Below, piece by piece: positions 35,657 to 44,800 of a DNA stretch of 64,000 bases. The DNA lies in the NCBI GenBank assembly GCA_021802545.1, contig JAJZRS010000005.1, positions 81,847 to 145,846 on the forward strand, in the 5' to 3' direction. The first letter of the stretch is position 1. Each line of letters starts with the position of its first letter. Both the position numbers and the translations under genes were made by a program. Under the pieces are notes generated by a model. That model did not search any database. It had not been told where the DNA came from and was given only the letters and a program-made list of their open reading frames with translations. The DNA is from Pseudomonadota bacterium. GTDB taxonomy: Bacteria > Pseudomonadota > Gammaproteobacteria > Burkholderiales > JABEVD01.

Positions 35657-37876
35657 ATGAAGATAGGCAAGCTTGCAGGGCTGCTTGTTTTGCTGGCCGT
35701 CAATCCTGCGCATGCCTCGTCCCTGGAAGCGGCGTCTGAACTCGAGCAGTTCATGAATGGGAGCGAATATCCCTTTAATGTGGGGCAGGTCAAGAACAGC
35801 GACGGCACCTACACCACCTACATCAATCAGCTTGATGTGACGGCGACGGTCATCCTGAGCCCGAAAATGGTGCCCGTGAGCGGTGTGGCTGCAGGCGCAG
35901 ACGGATCGAAGGGGAGCATCATCACCAACCCGGACGGGTCGGTCAGCCTGAAGGCATACGATGCCAATTCGGTTCTTTCCTACCAGAACACGACCACTTT
36001 CGATTCGAATACAGGATTGCCTGTTTCGGGGTCCTGGACGGACAATGTGGTGGGGCAGACCGGCACGCTCTCATCCGGTGCGGCTGGCATCACCTACACG
36101 ACCGAAGACGGTTCGGGACAGGTCATAGATCAGTATGTCCTCAATGTCCGGACCAATGCGGACGGCACGGTGACGGTGGATGATTTGTCTACACAGCCGA
36201 CGGCCATCGCCAATAATCAAATCTGGATTACGTACGACCCAAGAGGCCATGAGCTCGTCAACTCAGGAAAGATCGGCGCAGCATACTATGTCAATATCGA
36301 GAACCCTGGAGGAGTCGAGATATCCATCCGGTATGATGCGTCAGGAAACGCGGTTTCCTTGACCGGAATGAAAGATGGCGCGACTGTCGACAATTTGACT
36401 TCCGGCATCCAGCCTATAGTCGAGGGTGCAAGCCAAACCGCTCCGGCAGGATTGACCGCGACCCTTTCAGGATCATCGCAAATCGATCTTGCCTGGACAG
36501 CGTCCCCCGGGGCAGCCTTCTATGCCGTCTACGGCGGGGGAGGAGGCGCGCCGCTTGTCATCACGTCCGCGAACAGTTTCAGCTTCGGCGGATTGCCAGC
36601 CGGGGCGTCCTACGGCTTCAAGGTGGCGGCCTGCGACATCGCCTATCATTGCTCTGATCAATCCGCGGAAGTCTCCGCAACGACAGGCACCGGTGTGCTT
36701 CAGGCGCCGACAGGACTGACGGCCTTCCCTGATCAAGGCCTGCTCAATCTGAGCTGGGGCGGGGTTTCCGGCGCTGCGAGCTATAATGTCTTTGCGAACG
36801 GTTCGCCTGTTCCAATCTATTCTGGTTCAATTACGGGCTTTGATTCGACAATGCTGATTTCCGGAGAGACATACAGTCTCACCGTGGCGGCATGCGATGC
36901 ATCGAATTCCTGCTCCAGTCAGTCGTCTCCGATTTCAGCGACGGTGCCTGTCCCTTCTCCTGCGCCTGCCATTCCAACGCCCGCGGTTCCGGCAACGCCT
37001 TCCGGTCTTACGGCGACAACGATCAGCGCATTCCGAATCACTTTGACTTGGCAACCCAACGGCGCAGCAAGCTATGGCATTTTCGTGAATGGCGGGAGCG
37101 CGCCTGCCTTTATGGTGAAGGCCTCGCAATTCACGATAGGCGGGTTTCAACCCGGCAAGACCTACAGCTTCACGGTCGAGGCATGCAACTCAAACTACGG
37201 CTGTTCGGCCCAGTCTGCACCGGTTCAAGCGACGACGCTCAATGCCTTCATCAATATCGTTCAGGGCTGGAATCTCGCAGGTGACGGGATGAGCGATCCG
37301 ATCGCGGCATCTTCCGCATTCGGTGATCCGTCGAAGGTCGTCAGCGTGTGGAAATGGGAGGTGCAGGGCAGCAACCAGAACATCACCTATCCCGCCTGGG
37401 CATTCTACAGTCCGCTCTTGAGCGACGGCGGCGCGGCCTATGCTGCTTCACATGGCTACGATTTCCTGGCGACCATCAATCCCGGCGAGGGGTTCTGGGT
37501 GAATTCCAAGCAGGAGTTCGTCGTTCCCTTGTCCGGCAGCACGGTGCCTTCGGCATCCTTTGCCGACAGCGCCTTTGCCGGGGAACCGAATAGTCTTCCC
37601 AAGGGATGGAGCCTGATTGCCATTGGGGACAATTCGACAGCGAGCGGATTCAATAATGTGATCGGTGCACTGCCGCCTCAGCCTCAGCAAATCGCCTCCA
37701 ATGTCCTCAGCATCTGGGCCTGGAATGCTGAACTGAACAACTGGTATTTCTATGCGCCCAGCCTGGATTCTCAAGGCGGCGCTGCGCTTGCCGACTATAT
37801 TGCCACGAAGCACTATCTCGGCTTCGGAAACATGCGGCTCGGCCCGGGCACGGGATTCTGGGTCAACCATCCCTGA
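35657..37876 (+). CDS. Exported FnIII protein with duplicated C-terminal GFWxNHP module (paralogue C)
   Basis: Exported protein of 739 residues. A signal peptide ends NPAHA|SSLE. The N-terminal region (about 22-255) is beta-rich and unrecognised. Three FnIII domains follow (about 261-345, 349-432, 446-527), each with the repeated ending V-[AE]-A-C-[DN], then the module (about 536-739) ending GFWVNHP. This copy is the most diverged of the four. The start has GGGGGG directly upstream. It sits between the two halves of the atypical secretion gene set on the same strand, strong positional evidence that it is a substrate or structural component of that system. Confidence 0.85.
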   Translation: MKIGKLAGLLVLLAVNPAHASSLEAASELEQFMNGSEYPFNVGQVKNSDGTYTTYINQLDVTATVILSPKMVPVSGVAAGADGSKGSIITNPDGSVSLKAYDANSVLSYQNTTTFDSNTGLPVSGSWTDNVVGQTGTLSSGAAGITYTTEDGSGQVIDQYVLNVRTNADGTVTVDDLSTQPTAIANNQIWITYDPRGHELVNSGKIGAAYYVNIENPGGVEISIRYDASGNAVSLTGMKDGATVDNLTSGIQPIVEGASQTAPAGLTATLSGSSQIDLAWTASPGAAFYAVYGGGGGAPLVITSANSFSFGGLPAGASYGFKVAACDIAYHCSDQSAEVSATTGTGVLQAPTGLTAFPDQGLLNLSWGGVSGAASYNVFANGSPVPIYSGSITGFDSTMLISGETYSLTVAACDASNSCSSQSSPISATVPVPSPAPAIPTPAVPATPSGLTATTISAFRITLTWQPNGAASYGIFVNGGSAPAFMVKASQFTIGGFQPGKTYSFTVEACNSNYGCSAQSAPVQATTLNAFINIVQGWNLAGDGMSDPIAASSAFGDPSKVVSVWKWEVQGSNQNITYPAWAFYSPLLSDGGAAYAASHGYDFLATINPGEGFWVNSKQEFVVPLSGSTVPSASFADSAFAGEPNSLPKGWSLIAIGDNSTASGFNNVIGALPPQPQQIASNVLSIWAWNAELNNWYFYAPSLDSQGGAALADYIATKHYLGFGNMRLGPGTGFWVNHP
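37262..37873 (+). repeat. C-terminal module copy C
   Basis: Encodes about 204 residues, QGWNLAG to GFWVNHP. The motifs are the same as in copies A, B and D, but substitutions are more frequent. Confidence 0.85.
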
Positions 37877-37927
37877 TGGAGGACTGACTCAAACTGCGCT
37901 ATCATGTTGCTTTGAGGAGAGAATGAC

Positions 37928-38152
37928 ATGCTGCGCTATGCAATCATCCTGTCGGCATTTCTGGTTTCCGCATCAGCCATGGCGGACAATCAGCCTTATT
38001 TCGAGCCGCCGCCCGTTCCCGGATTCATGCTGCACAAGCCCGACAAGCCCATGACGCTCGAGGAGATGAAGAAACAGGCGGACGAGGCTGCACAGAAAGC
38101 CAGGGCCGAACGGGAATCGAAAGAACAGCAGGAAAAGCCGAAATCCAAATGA
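37928..38152 (+). CDS. Small exported charged protein
   Basis: Product of 74 residues with a signal peptide ending SAMA|DNQ and a mature part of about 54 residues: a Pro-rich start (PPPVPGF) and then a Lys/Glu/Ala-rich helix. A good Shine-Dalgarno (GAGGAGA, 37914-37920) supports the start. Unknown function; it overlaps gtrA by 4 bases and so belongs to the same operon as GtrA, GspG, GspF and GspE. It could be a small periplasmic accessory of the secretion or glycosylation machinery. Confidence 0.7.
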   Translation: MLRYAIILSAFLVSASAMADNQPYFEPPPVPGFMLHKPDKPMTLEEMKKQADEAAQKARAERESKEQQEKPKSK

Positions 38153-38550
38153 TGGGGCTCCTGAAACAGTTCCTGCGGTTTTCCGGCGCGGGACTTGCCT
38201 CTGCCTGCGGTCATTACGGGCTCCTGATCACGCTCGTCCAGTTCGGCGGCATTTCCCCGGTGCCCGCTTCCGCTGCAGGCGCAACGCTGGGGGCGGCGAT
38301 CAATTATTCCTGCAATTACCGTTTCACTTTCAGAAGCACGAGAGACCATTCGGAATCCGTCCCAAGGTTCCTGGCTGTGGCTGCTGTCGGACTTCTGCTC
38401 AATACGCTGTTCATGTGGGTCGGCGTCAAGATTGCCGGCATCCATTATCTTTACAGCCAGGTTCTGACGACGGGTCTCGTCATGATCTGGAGTTTTTTCG
38501 CCAACCGCAGCTGGACATTCCAAGCGCTTTCCACACCTGATCACTCATGA
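38149..38550 (+). CDS. GtrA-family membrane protein
   Basis: Four-helix membrane protein of 133 residues. Family features are FLRFSGAGLASACGHYGLL in the first helix, the INYSCNYRFTF segment between helices two and three, and the closing SFFANRSWTF. GtrA proteins are thought to flip or assist flipping of polyprenyl-phosphate-linked sugars made by GtrB. The matching GtrB-like enzyme is at 24650-25564. Embedding in the secretion operon (4-base overlaps on both sides) suggests glycosylation of the pseudopilins or of the exported module proteins. Confidence 0.9.
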   Translation: MMGLLKQFLRFSGAGLASACGHYGLLITLVQFGGISPVPASAAGATLGAAINYSCNYRFTFRSTRDHSESVPRFLAVAAVGLLLNTLFMWVGVKIAGIHYLYSQVLTTGLVMIWSFFANRSWTFQALSTPDHS

Positions 38551-38966
38551 ACAATATCAAAAGACAAAACGGATTCACCCTCCTCGAACTGCTCGTCGTG
38601 ATGGTTATCATCGGCCTGCTTGCTGCCTATGTCGGCCCGAAATATTTCGGCCAGATCGGCAAGTCTGAAGTCAAGGCGGCCAAGGCGCAGGTCGAGGCTT
38701 TGGGCAAGGCGCTCGATGTCTATCGTCTGGACACGGGGCATTATCCCAGCACCGAAGAAGGGCTGAACGCGCTGGTCGTCAAGCCGGCCAACGAGCCGAA
38801 ATGGCAGGGGCCTTACCTGAAGAAGGCCGTTCCCCTCGATCCTTGGGAGCATCCCTATGTGTACCGGTATCCCGGCGAACACGGAGATTACGACCTGCTT
38901 TCCTACGGCAGGGATGGGCAGCCTGGCGGCACGGGAGAAGATGCCGACATCACGAGCTGGCAGTAG
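38547..38966 (+). CDS. GspG-family major pseudopilin (second copy)
   Basis: Pseudopilin of 139 residues with leader RQNG|FTLLELLVVM, Glu5, and the full GspG signature: HYPSTEEGLNAL, PYLKKAVPLDPW, and a calcium-binding-type ending with GGTGEDADITSW. It is therefore a true GspG, unlike the pseudopilins at 20957 and 34608. It sits directly before a GspF and a GspE gene, so the atypical system may use this as a major subunit, or the operon could supply both machines. It is distinct from the gspG at 52637-53065. Confidence 0.93.
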   Translation: MNNIKRQNGFTLLELLVVMVIIGLLAAYVGPKYFGQIGKSEVKAAKAQVEALGKALDVYRLDTGHYPSTEEGLNALVVKPANEPKWQGPYLKKAVPLDPWEHPYVYRYPGEHGDYDLLSYGRDGQPGGTGEDADITSWQ

Positions 38967-40160
38967 ATGCGCTATGTGCTGAAGGTGCATGCGCCCAACT
39001 CGGGCATCTCCGAGCTGCAGATCGATGCTGCATCCCGGGACGACGCGATGACTAGGGCGAAGGGCATGGGCCTGCTGCCTTTCTCGGTCGAAGAGGTGCG
39101 CGCTTCCTCCTGGAACATGGGAAGGCGCAAGCCTAAGCATTTTCCCTTGCTGCTTTTCAGCCAGCAGCTCCTTTCCCTGCTCGATGCAGGCCTCAATCTC
39201 GTCGAGGCGGTCGATGCACTGGCAGGAAAGGAATCAGGCATCGAGATGAAGGCAGTGTTGAGTCATCTTCTGGATAAAATGAGATCCGGCCAATCCTTTT
39301 CGGCTGCCATGGAAACGCTTCCCGAAGCCTTCCCGCCTTTTTATGTGGCCACCCTGCGCGCCAGCGAACGGACGGGCGGCATACCCGAATCGCTGCGCCG
39401 CTATATCGCCTACCAGAACCAGATCGATGAAGTGGGCAAGAAGGTGAAGAGCGCGATGATTTATCCCGTCCTGCTGATCGTGGCCGGCAGCCTGGTCACC
39501 TTGTTCCTGCTCGGCTACGTCGTGCCGAAATTCAGCCAGATCTACGAAGACAGGGCGACCGACCTGCCTTTCCTTTCCAGGATGCTGATGCAATGGGGAG
39601 GTGTGGTAGCCAATCACGGGATGGGCATGCTCGCAGGCATGATCGGTTTCCTGGTCGTTTCAGGCTGGGCAGCATCGCGTGCCCAGGTGCGCAACTGGGC
39701 GATGAAGAAGATATGGGACATTCCCTGGGTAGGGGAAAAGCTGAGGCTTTTTCAGCTGGCTAGGCTCTACAGGACGCTGGGCATGCTGCTCAAGGGGGGC
39801 ATGCCGATGGTCGGCGCGCTCGAACTCGTTCCTGGCATCCTGAGCCCGTCCTTGCAGCACCAGCTTGATCGTGCGGTCGTCATGATCAAGGAAGGAAAAA
39901 CCATTTCGGATGCGTTCATGACATCCAACCTGACGACTGAAGTCGCGCAAAGAATGCTGCGGGTAGGCGAGCAGTCCGGCAACATGGGCGACATGATGGG
40001 GCGCGTTGCAGTGTTTTACGACGACGAGCTGGCGCGCTGGATCGATTTCTTCGTCAAGATTTTCGAGCCTGTCCTGATGGCGCTGATCGGCGTCATGGTG
40101 GGTGGAATCGTCATTTTGATGTACATGCCCATTTTCGATCTTGCCGGGAGCATCCAGTAG
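38967..40160 (+). CDS. GspF/PilC-family inner-membrane platform protein (second copy)
   Basis: Polytopic protein of 397 residues with two T2SSF domains (about 70-190 and 270-395), each followed by membrane helices. Visible motifs include FSQQLLSLLDAGLNLVEA and the final MYMPIFDLAGSIQ. It starts immediately after the GspG stop and overlaps gspE-like by one base. It serves as the platform on which the ATPase at 40160-41824 acts. Confidence 0.93.
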   Translation: MRYVLKVHAPNSGISELQIDAASRDDAMTRAKGMGLLPFSVEEVRASSWNMGRRKPKHFPLLLFSQQLLSLLDAGLNLVEAVDALAGKESGIEMKAVLSHLLDKMRSGQSFSAAMETLPEAFPPFYVATLRASERTGGIPESLRRYIAYQNQIDEVGKKVKSAMIYPVLLIVAGSLVTLFLLGYVVPKFSQIYEDRATDLPFLSRMLMQWGGVVANHGMGMLAGMIGFLVVSGWAASRAQVRNWAMKKIWDIPWVGEKLRLFQLARLYRTLGMLLKGGMPMVGALELVPGILSPSLQHQLDRAVVMIKEGKTISDAFMTSNLTTEVAQRMLRVGEQSGNMGDMMGRVAVFYDDELARWIDFFVKIFEPVLMALIGVMVGGIVILMYMPIFDLAGSIQ

Positions 40161-41824
40161 TGGATCTGACCAGGGATGCCATCGAGGAAGCGAGGAAGGG
40201 CTCGGAAGAAGGGAAGGATTTTCTCAAGACGCTGGAGTCGCTCTCCAGCGCATCCACGGCATCCTGGCTCGATGCATTGGGCAGCTACTTCCATTACCCG
40301 ACGCTCGACATGGATGGATTGGATGCGCTCGATCCGGTGTTCGACCTTGTCAGCCTGCGGGAAGCGAACGACCGGCTGTGCGTGATTCTGAGAAGGGATA
40401 CTCAGCTTCTTTGCGCGTTTTCCAATCCGCTCGACGCCAACCTGCTTTCCTGGGCCGAGGGGAGGGCAGGCAGACCCGTGCAAGGGTATCTCTGCCACCC
40501 GGCCGATCTGCGCGCCTATCTGGCCAAGCATGAAGAAGGCATGCATGCGCTCGATGCCTTTTCTTCACAGAGGCAGGACCGGGAGGGCGCGGCGCAGGAT
40601 GTCGAGGAAATATCCCTGCAGAGCCTCGGAGAAGATGTCAGCCCGGTGATCAGGCTGGTCAACTCCACGATTTACGACGCGATGAAATCGGGTGCGAGCG
40701 ACATCCATCTCAAGGGACATGCCTCTGGAATGGCCATCAAGTATCGCATAGACGGCGTGCTTTCCCTGGCGGGAGAAATCCAGGATGTGGTCATGGCCGA
40801 GCAGGTCATCTCCAGGGTGAAGGTGATTTCAGAGCTCGACATCGCCGAGCGCAGGATACCCCAGGACGGCCGCTTCAAGGCCAGGGTGAGGGGAAGGGAA
40901 GTGGATTTTCGCGTATCCATCATGCCGAGCATTTTCGGCGAGGATGCCGTGATCCGTATCCTCGACAAGGAAGCGCTGGTCGGGCAAATGAGCAGCCTGA
41001 ATCTCGATGCGCTCGGCTTTGACGATGATTCTCTCGCCGTCATCAGGAAGCTTGCGCTCGAGCCTTACGGCATGCTGCTCGTCACCGGACCGACCGGGAG
41101 CGGCAAGACCACCACGCTTTATGCCGCCCTGAGCGAGATCAATACGGGCACGGAAAACATCGTCACCATCGAGGATCCGGTCGAGTACAATCTTCCGGGC
41201 GTGCTACAGATCCCCGTCAACGAGAAGAAGGGACTGACCTTCGCGCGCGGCTTGAGATCCATATTGAGGCACGATCCGGACAAGATACTGGTCGGCGAAA
41301 TCAGGGACCCCGAAACGGCCGAGATCGCCGTCCAGTCTGCGCTCACGGGCCATCTCGTGTTCACTTCCGTGCATGCCAACAACGTGTTCGACGTGCTCGG
41401 CCGCTTCATCCACATGGGGGTGGACCCCTACAGCTTCGTGTCGGCGCTGAACGGCATCGTCGCGCAGCGCCTGGTGAGGAGCAACTGCAAGGCCTGCGCC
41501 AAGCCTGTCGAGCCTTCTCCCGAGCTCCTTGCCGCATCGGGATTGAGGAATGCGGAAGGCTACCGCTTCATGGAAGGGAGCGGCTGCGGGCAATGCAGGG
41601 GAACGGGCTACAAGGGAAGGAAGGCGATCGCCGAATTCATGATCATGAACGACGAGCTGCGCGAGCTCATCGTGAAGAGATCCTCCATACGCGAACTGAA
41701 GGCTGCCGCGATGCGCGCAGGAACGCGTTCCCTGAGGCAGGCCGCGCTCGCAGCAGTCAAGCGCGGCGATACCACGCTCCAGGAAATCAACCGCGAAACC
41801 TTCATCGAGATCGGGGAAAACTGA
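40160..41824 (+). CDS. GspE/MshE-like secretion ATPase (second copy)
   Basis: Hexameric ATPase of 554 residues that drives pseudopilus assembly. An N-terminal T2SSE_N-like domain (about 1-135) is followed by the ATPase core with Walker A GPTGSGKTTT, the Asp box and Walker B region, and the His box in HLVFTSVHANN. The four-Cys zinc element is complete, with about 30 residues between CKAC and CGQC. The start is GTG at 40160, overlapping the gspF stop. Architecture is closer to MshE/PilB than to the shorter GspE at 55547. Confidence 0.93.
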   Translation: MDLTRDAIEEARKGSEEGKDFLKTLESLSSASTASWLDALGSYFHYPTLDMDGLDALDPVFDLVSLREANDRLCVILRRDTQLLCAFSNPLDANLLSWAEGRAGRPVQGYLCHPADLRAYLAKHEEGMHALDAFSSQRQDREGAAQDVEEISLQSLGEDVSPVIRLVNSTIYDAMKSGASDIHLKGHASGMAIKYRIDGVLSLAGEIQDVVMAEQVISRVKVISELDIAERRIPQDGRFKARVRGREVDFRVSIMPSIFGEDAVIRILDKEALVGQMSSLNLDALGFDDDSLAVIRKLALEPYGMLLVTGPTGSGKTTTLYAALSEINTGTENIVTIEDPVEYNLPGVLQIPVNEKKGLTFARGLRSILRHDPDKILVGEIRDPETAEIAVQSALTGHLVFTSVHANNVFDVLGRFIHMGVDPYSFVSALNGIVAQRLVRSNCKACAKPVEPSPELLAASGLRNAEGYRFMEGSGCGQCRGTGYKGRKAIAEFMIMNDELRELIVKRSSIRELKAAAMRAGTRSLRQAALAAVKRGDTTLQEINRETFIEIGEN

Positions 41825-41841
41825 TCCCCGATCCCGTCCCG

Positions 41842-44800
41842 TCAGGGATGGTTCACCCAGAATCCCGTTGTCGGCGCGAGCGTCATTGTCCCGAAATCCA
41901 GGTATTTTTTCGAGGTGATGTAGCCCGAAAGCCCTCCGTTCGCATCCAGGCTGGGCGCATAGAAGTACCAGTTCGCCCTCACGGCATCCCACGCCCAGAT
42001 CGTGGTCAGGTTGGTTGGAATGGTGCCTGTGGCAGGCGGGGTCGCGCCGATTTCCTTGTTGAAGGCTGATGGCGTGGGATTGTCTCCCACCGAAATCAGG
42101 CTCCAGCCGGAGGGCAAAGCGTTCGCCCCGCCCGTTGCGCTGTCTGCGAAGGCGGATGTCGGCACGGGATTTCCCGAAAGCGGGGCGGCGAAGGATGTCT
42201 TGGCGTTCACCCAGAATCCTTCTCCAGGATTGACCGTGGTCAGGAAATCGTATCCATGGGATGCAGCATAGGCCGCGCCGCCATCTGCCTGGAGCGGCGT
42301 GTAGAAGGCCCAGGCTGGATAGGTGATGCTGGGATTCGTGCCTTTTGCTTCCCATTTCCACACCGTGGTGACCCGCGTTGAATCGCCGAAGAGCGCAGCC
42401 ACATCGACCGCGTTGCCCAAGCCGTTGCCCACCAGATTCCATCCCGAGGAAAGACCGATCGACTGGATCGCGTTCGAGGATGCGATTTGCCTTACGGTAT
42501 TGTTGAAATAATCCGTGACGTAAAGGCTGGTTCCGTCCGTCGTGACGCCGGTCGGCCCGTTGAACTGGGCGCTCGCGCCTATGCCGTCAGCGGAACCCGA
42601 TACGCCGGCCTTGCCGGCGATGGTCGTCACGGCTCCGGTTGCAAGCGCCAGTTTCCTGACGGTGTTGCCGCTGTCGGCAATGTAGAGGTTGGTGCCGTCG
42701 GTGGCCAATCCGTAGGGGATGTTGAACTGCGCGGCCGATCCCGTTCCATCGGCCGAGCCCGTTATTCCGTTGGTTCCTGCGATCGTCGTCACCGCACCTG
42801 TGGCGATGGCCACTTTCCTGATCGTGTTGCCGCCGTCGGAGACATAGAGGCTGGTGCCGTCGGTCGTGATTCCCGCAGGATAGTTGAACCGCGCGGCGGA
42901 CCCCGTTCCGTCAGCATAGCCGGCGGTGCTCGCGACTCCGGCCAGAGTGGTCACCTGGCCCGTTGCGATGGTTACCATGCGGATCGCATTGGCATCCAGC
43001 ACGTAGAGATTGGTGCCGTCTGTCGTGATGTCGGAAAGGTAGGAGAACTGGGCGCTGGCGCCTGTTCCGTCGAGCGAACCCGATACGCCCGCCTTTCCGG
43101 CAAGGGTGGTCACCTGGCCGGTCGCGATCGTCACCTTGCGGATGGTGTTGTTGCCGCTGTCCGCGACATACAGGCTGGTTCCGTCGGTCGCCACTGCGAT
43201 GGGGAAGCTGAATTTCGCGGATGATCCTGTGCCGTCAAGCGCACCAGGCGTGCCGGGGGAACCCGCAAGCGTCGTCACTTCGCCGGTGGCGATCGCGGTT
43301 TTGCGGATGGTGTTGTTGCCCGCATCGGCGACGTAGAGATTGATTCCGTCGGTGGTGAGTCCCCATGGCTGATAGAAGCGCGCTGCGGATTTGACGCCGT
43401 CGGCCGTGCCAGAGGCAATCGGCGCGCCAGCCAGCGTGCTCGTCGCGGCGTTGGCAATTCCGGTATTGCCGATCGCACTGCCGCCTTGCAGCGAGCCGCC
43501 CATCTGGCTGCCGACAGGGGCAGGCGCGCTGCCGATGACGATGGTCTGGGTGACCTGCTGCGATGCGCTGTAACCCGTGCTGCCAGCCTGATTGGCTGCA
43601 ATGACGCAATTGCCGGAAGACACGCCCGTCACGGTGCTGCCCGAAACCGTGCAGACCGACGGCGTGAGAGAGGTGAATGTGACGCCCAAGCCGGAGCTCG
43701 CGGAAGCCGAAAGCGTTCCCGAACCGTTGACTGCTATTGCAGACGACGAGACGAAGCTGATCGTCTGCGCGGACAGGGTTGCGGGTCCGGAAGAGCTGGA
43801 GGTGGCCAATGCGATTGCCGCGGGATTCGTTCCCGTCGTCACATGCGCAAGCGCAGCCAGCGCACCGCTGGTCTGGTTTATCGTGAAAGCCGAAATGTCG
43901 CTGGAGCTCCAGTTGGCCACATAGACATATTTTCCGGTCGGGTCTACCGTGATCGCCGTCGGGCCTGTTCCCGCCGTGACGGGGGTTCCCGCGGTCAGCG
44001 CGCCTGTCGTCTGGTCGATGGCGTACACGGAAACGCCGGAATCAGCCACGTAGGCGAATCTTCCCGTCGGGTCAACAGCAACGGCAAACGGATAGACGCC
44101 GGTGGGGGCCGTGGATACGGCTTTCAGCAAACCTGACGCCTGATCGATCGAATAGACCGAAACAGTGTTGGAATTGGAATTCGTCACATAGGCGAAGCGC
44201 CCGGAAGGATCGACTGTGATGCCGACAGGCGCAGTGCCTGCCGCAACCGAGGCGCCGAGCGACGACAGATCGCCCGTATTCTGGTTGATGGCGAAAGCGG
44301 ATACGCTGTTGGATCCGTAGTTGACCACGTAGACGAATCGCCCGGTGGGGTCGACTGCAAGAGCTGCTGGATTCGATCCTGCGTAGACGGGCGTTTTCGC
44401 CGTCAACGCGCCAGTGCTCTGGTTGATCGCATAAACCGATACGCCCTTGTCAGCGACATAAACGTACCTGCCGCTTGGATCGACCGTGATCGCATTCGGG
44501 TTGCCGCGCGTGAATGCCGTTCCGGCCGGAGTCAGCGAGCCGGTGGTTTGGTTGATGGCGTAGACCGAAACGTCCGATGTCACGTAATTCACAGCATAGG
44601 CGAATTTGCCCGCCGGGTCGGTTGCGATGCCGTAGGGGACCTTTCCAGCAATCGCCTGAGTGCCGGCAATCGTCGGGACGCCCGTGGACGGATTGATGGT
44701 CATGATGGAGATGCTGTTGGATGCGCTGTTGACCGCGTATGCGAATTTCGCGACGTTGCCGCTGGCAAGCACGATGATGCTTTGCGTGACCTGCGTTGCA

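Noticed and set aside
30466..41824. Type IVa twitching pilus operon
   Set aside because: No PilT, PilD or type IV major pilin; the platform is joined to a TPR-secretin and GspG-type pseudopilins, which fits an atypical T2SS/MSHA-like system better.
42480..43450. Regularly spaced repeats suggesting a CRISPR array
   Set aside because: Repeats are about 160 bases apart, imperfect and in frame with a coding sequence; they are NHL protein repeats.
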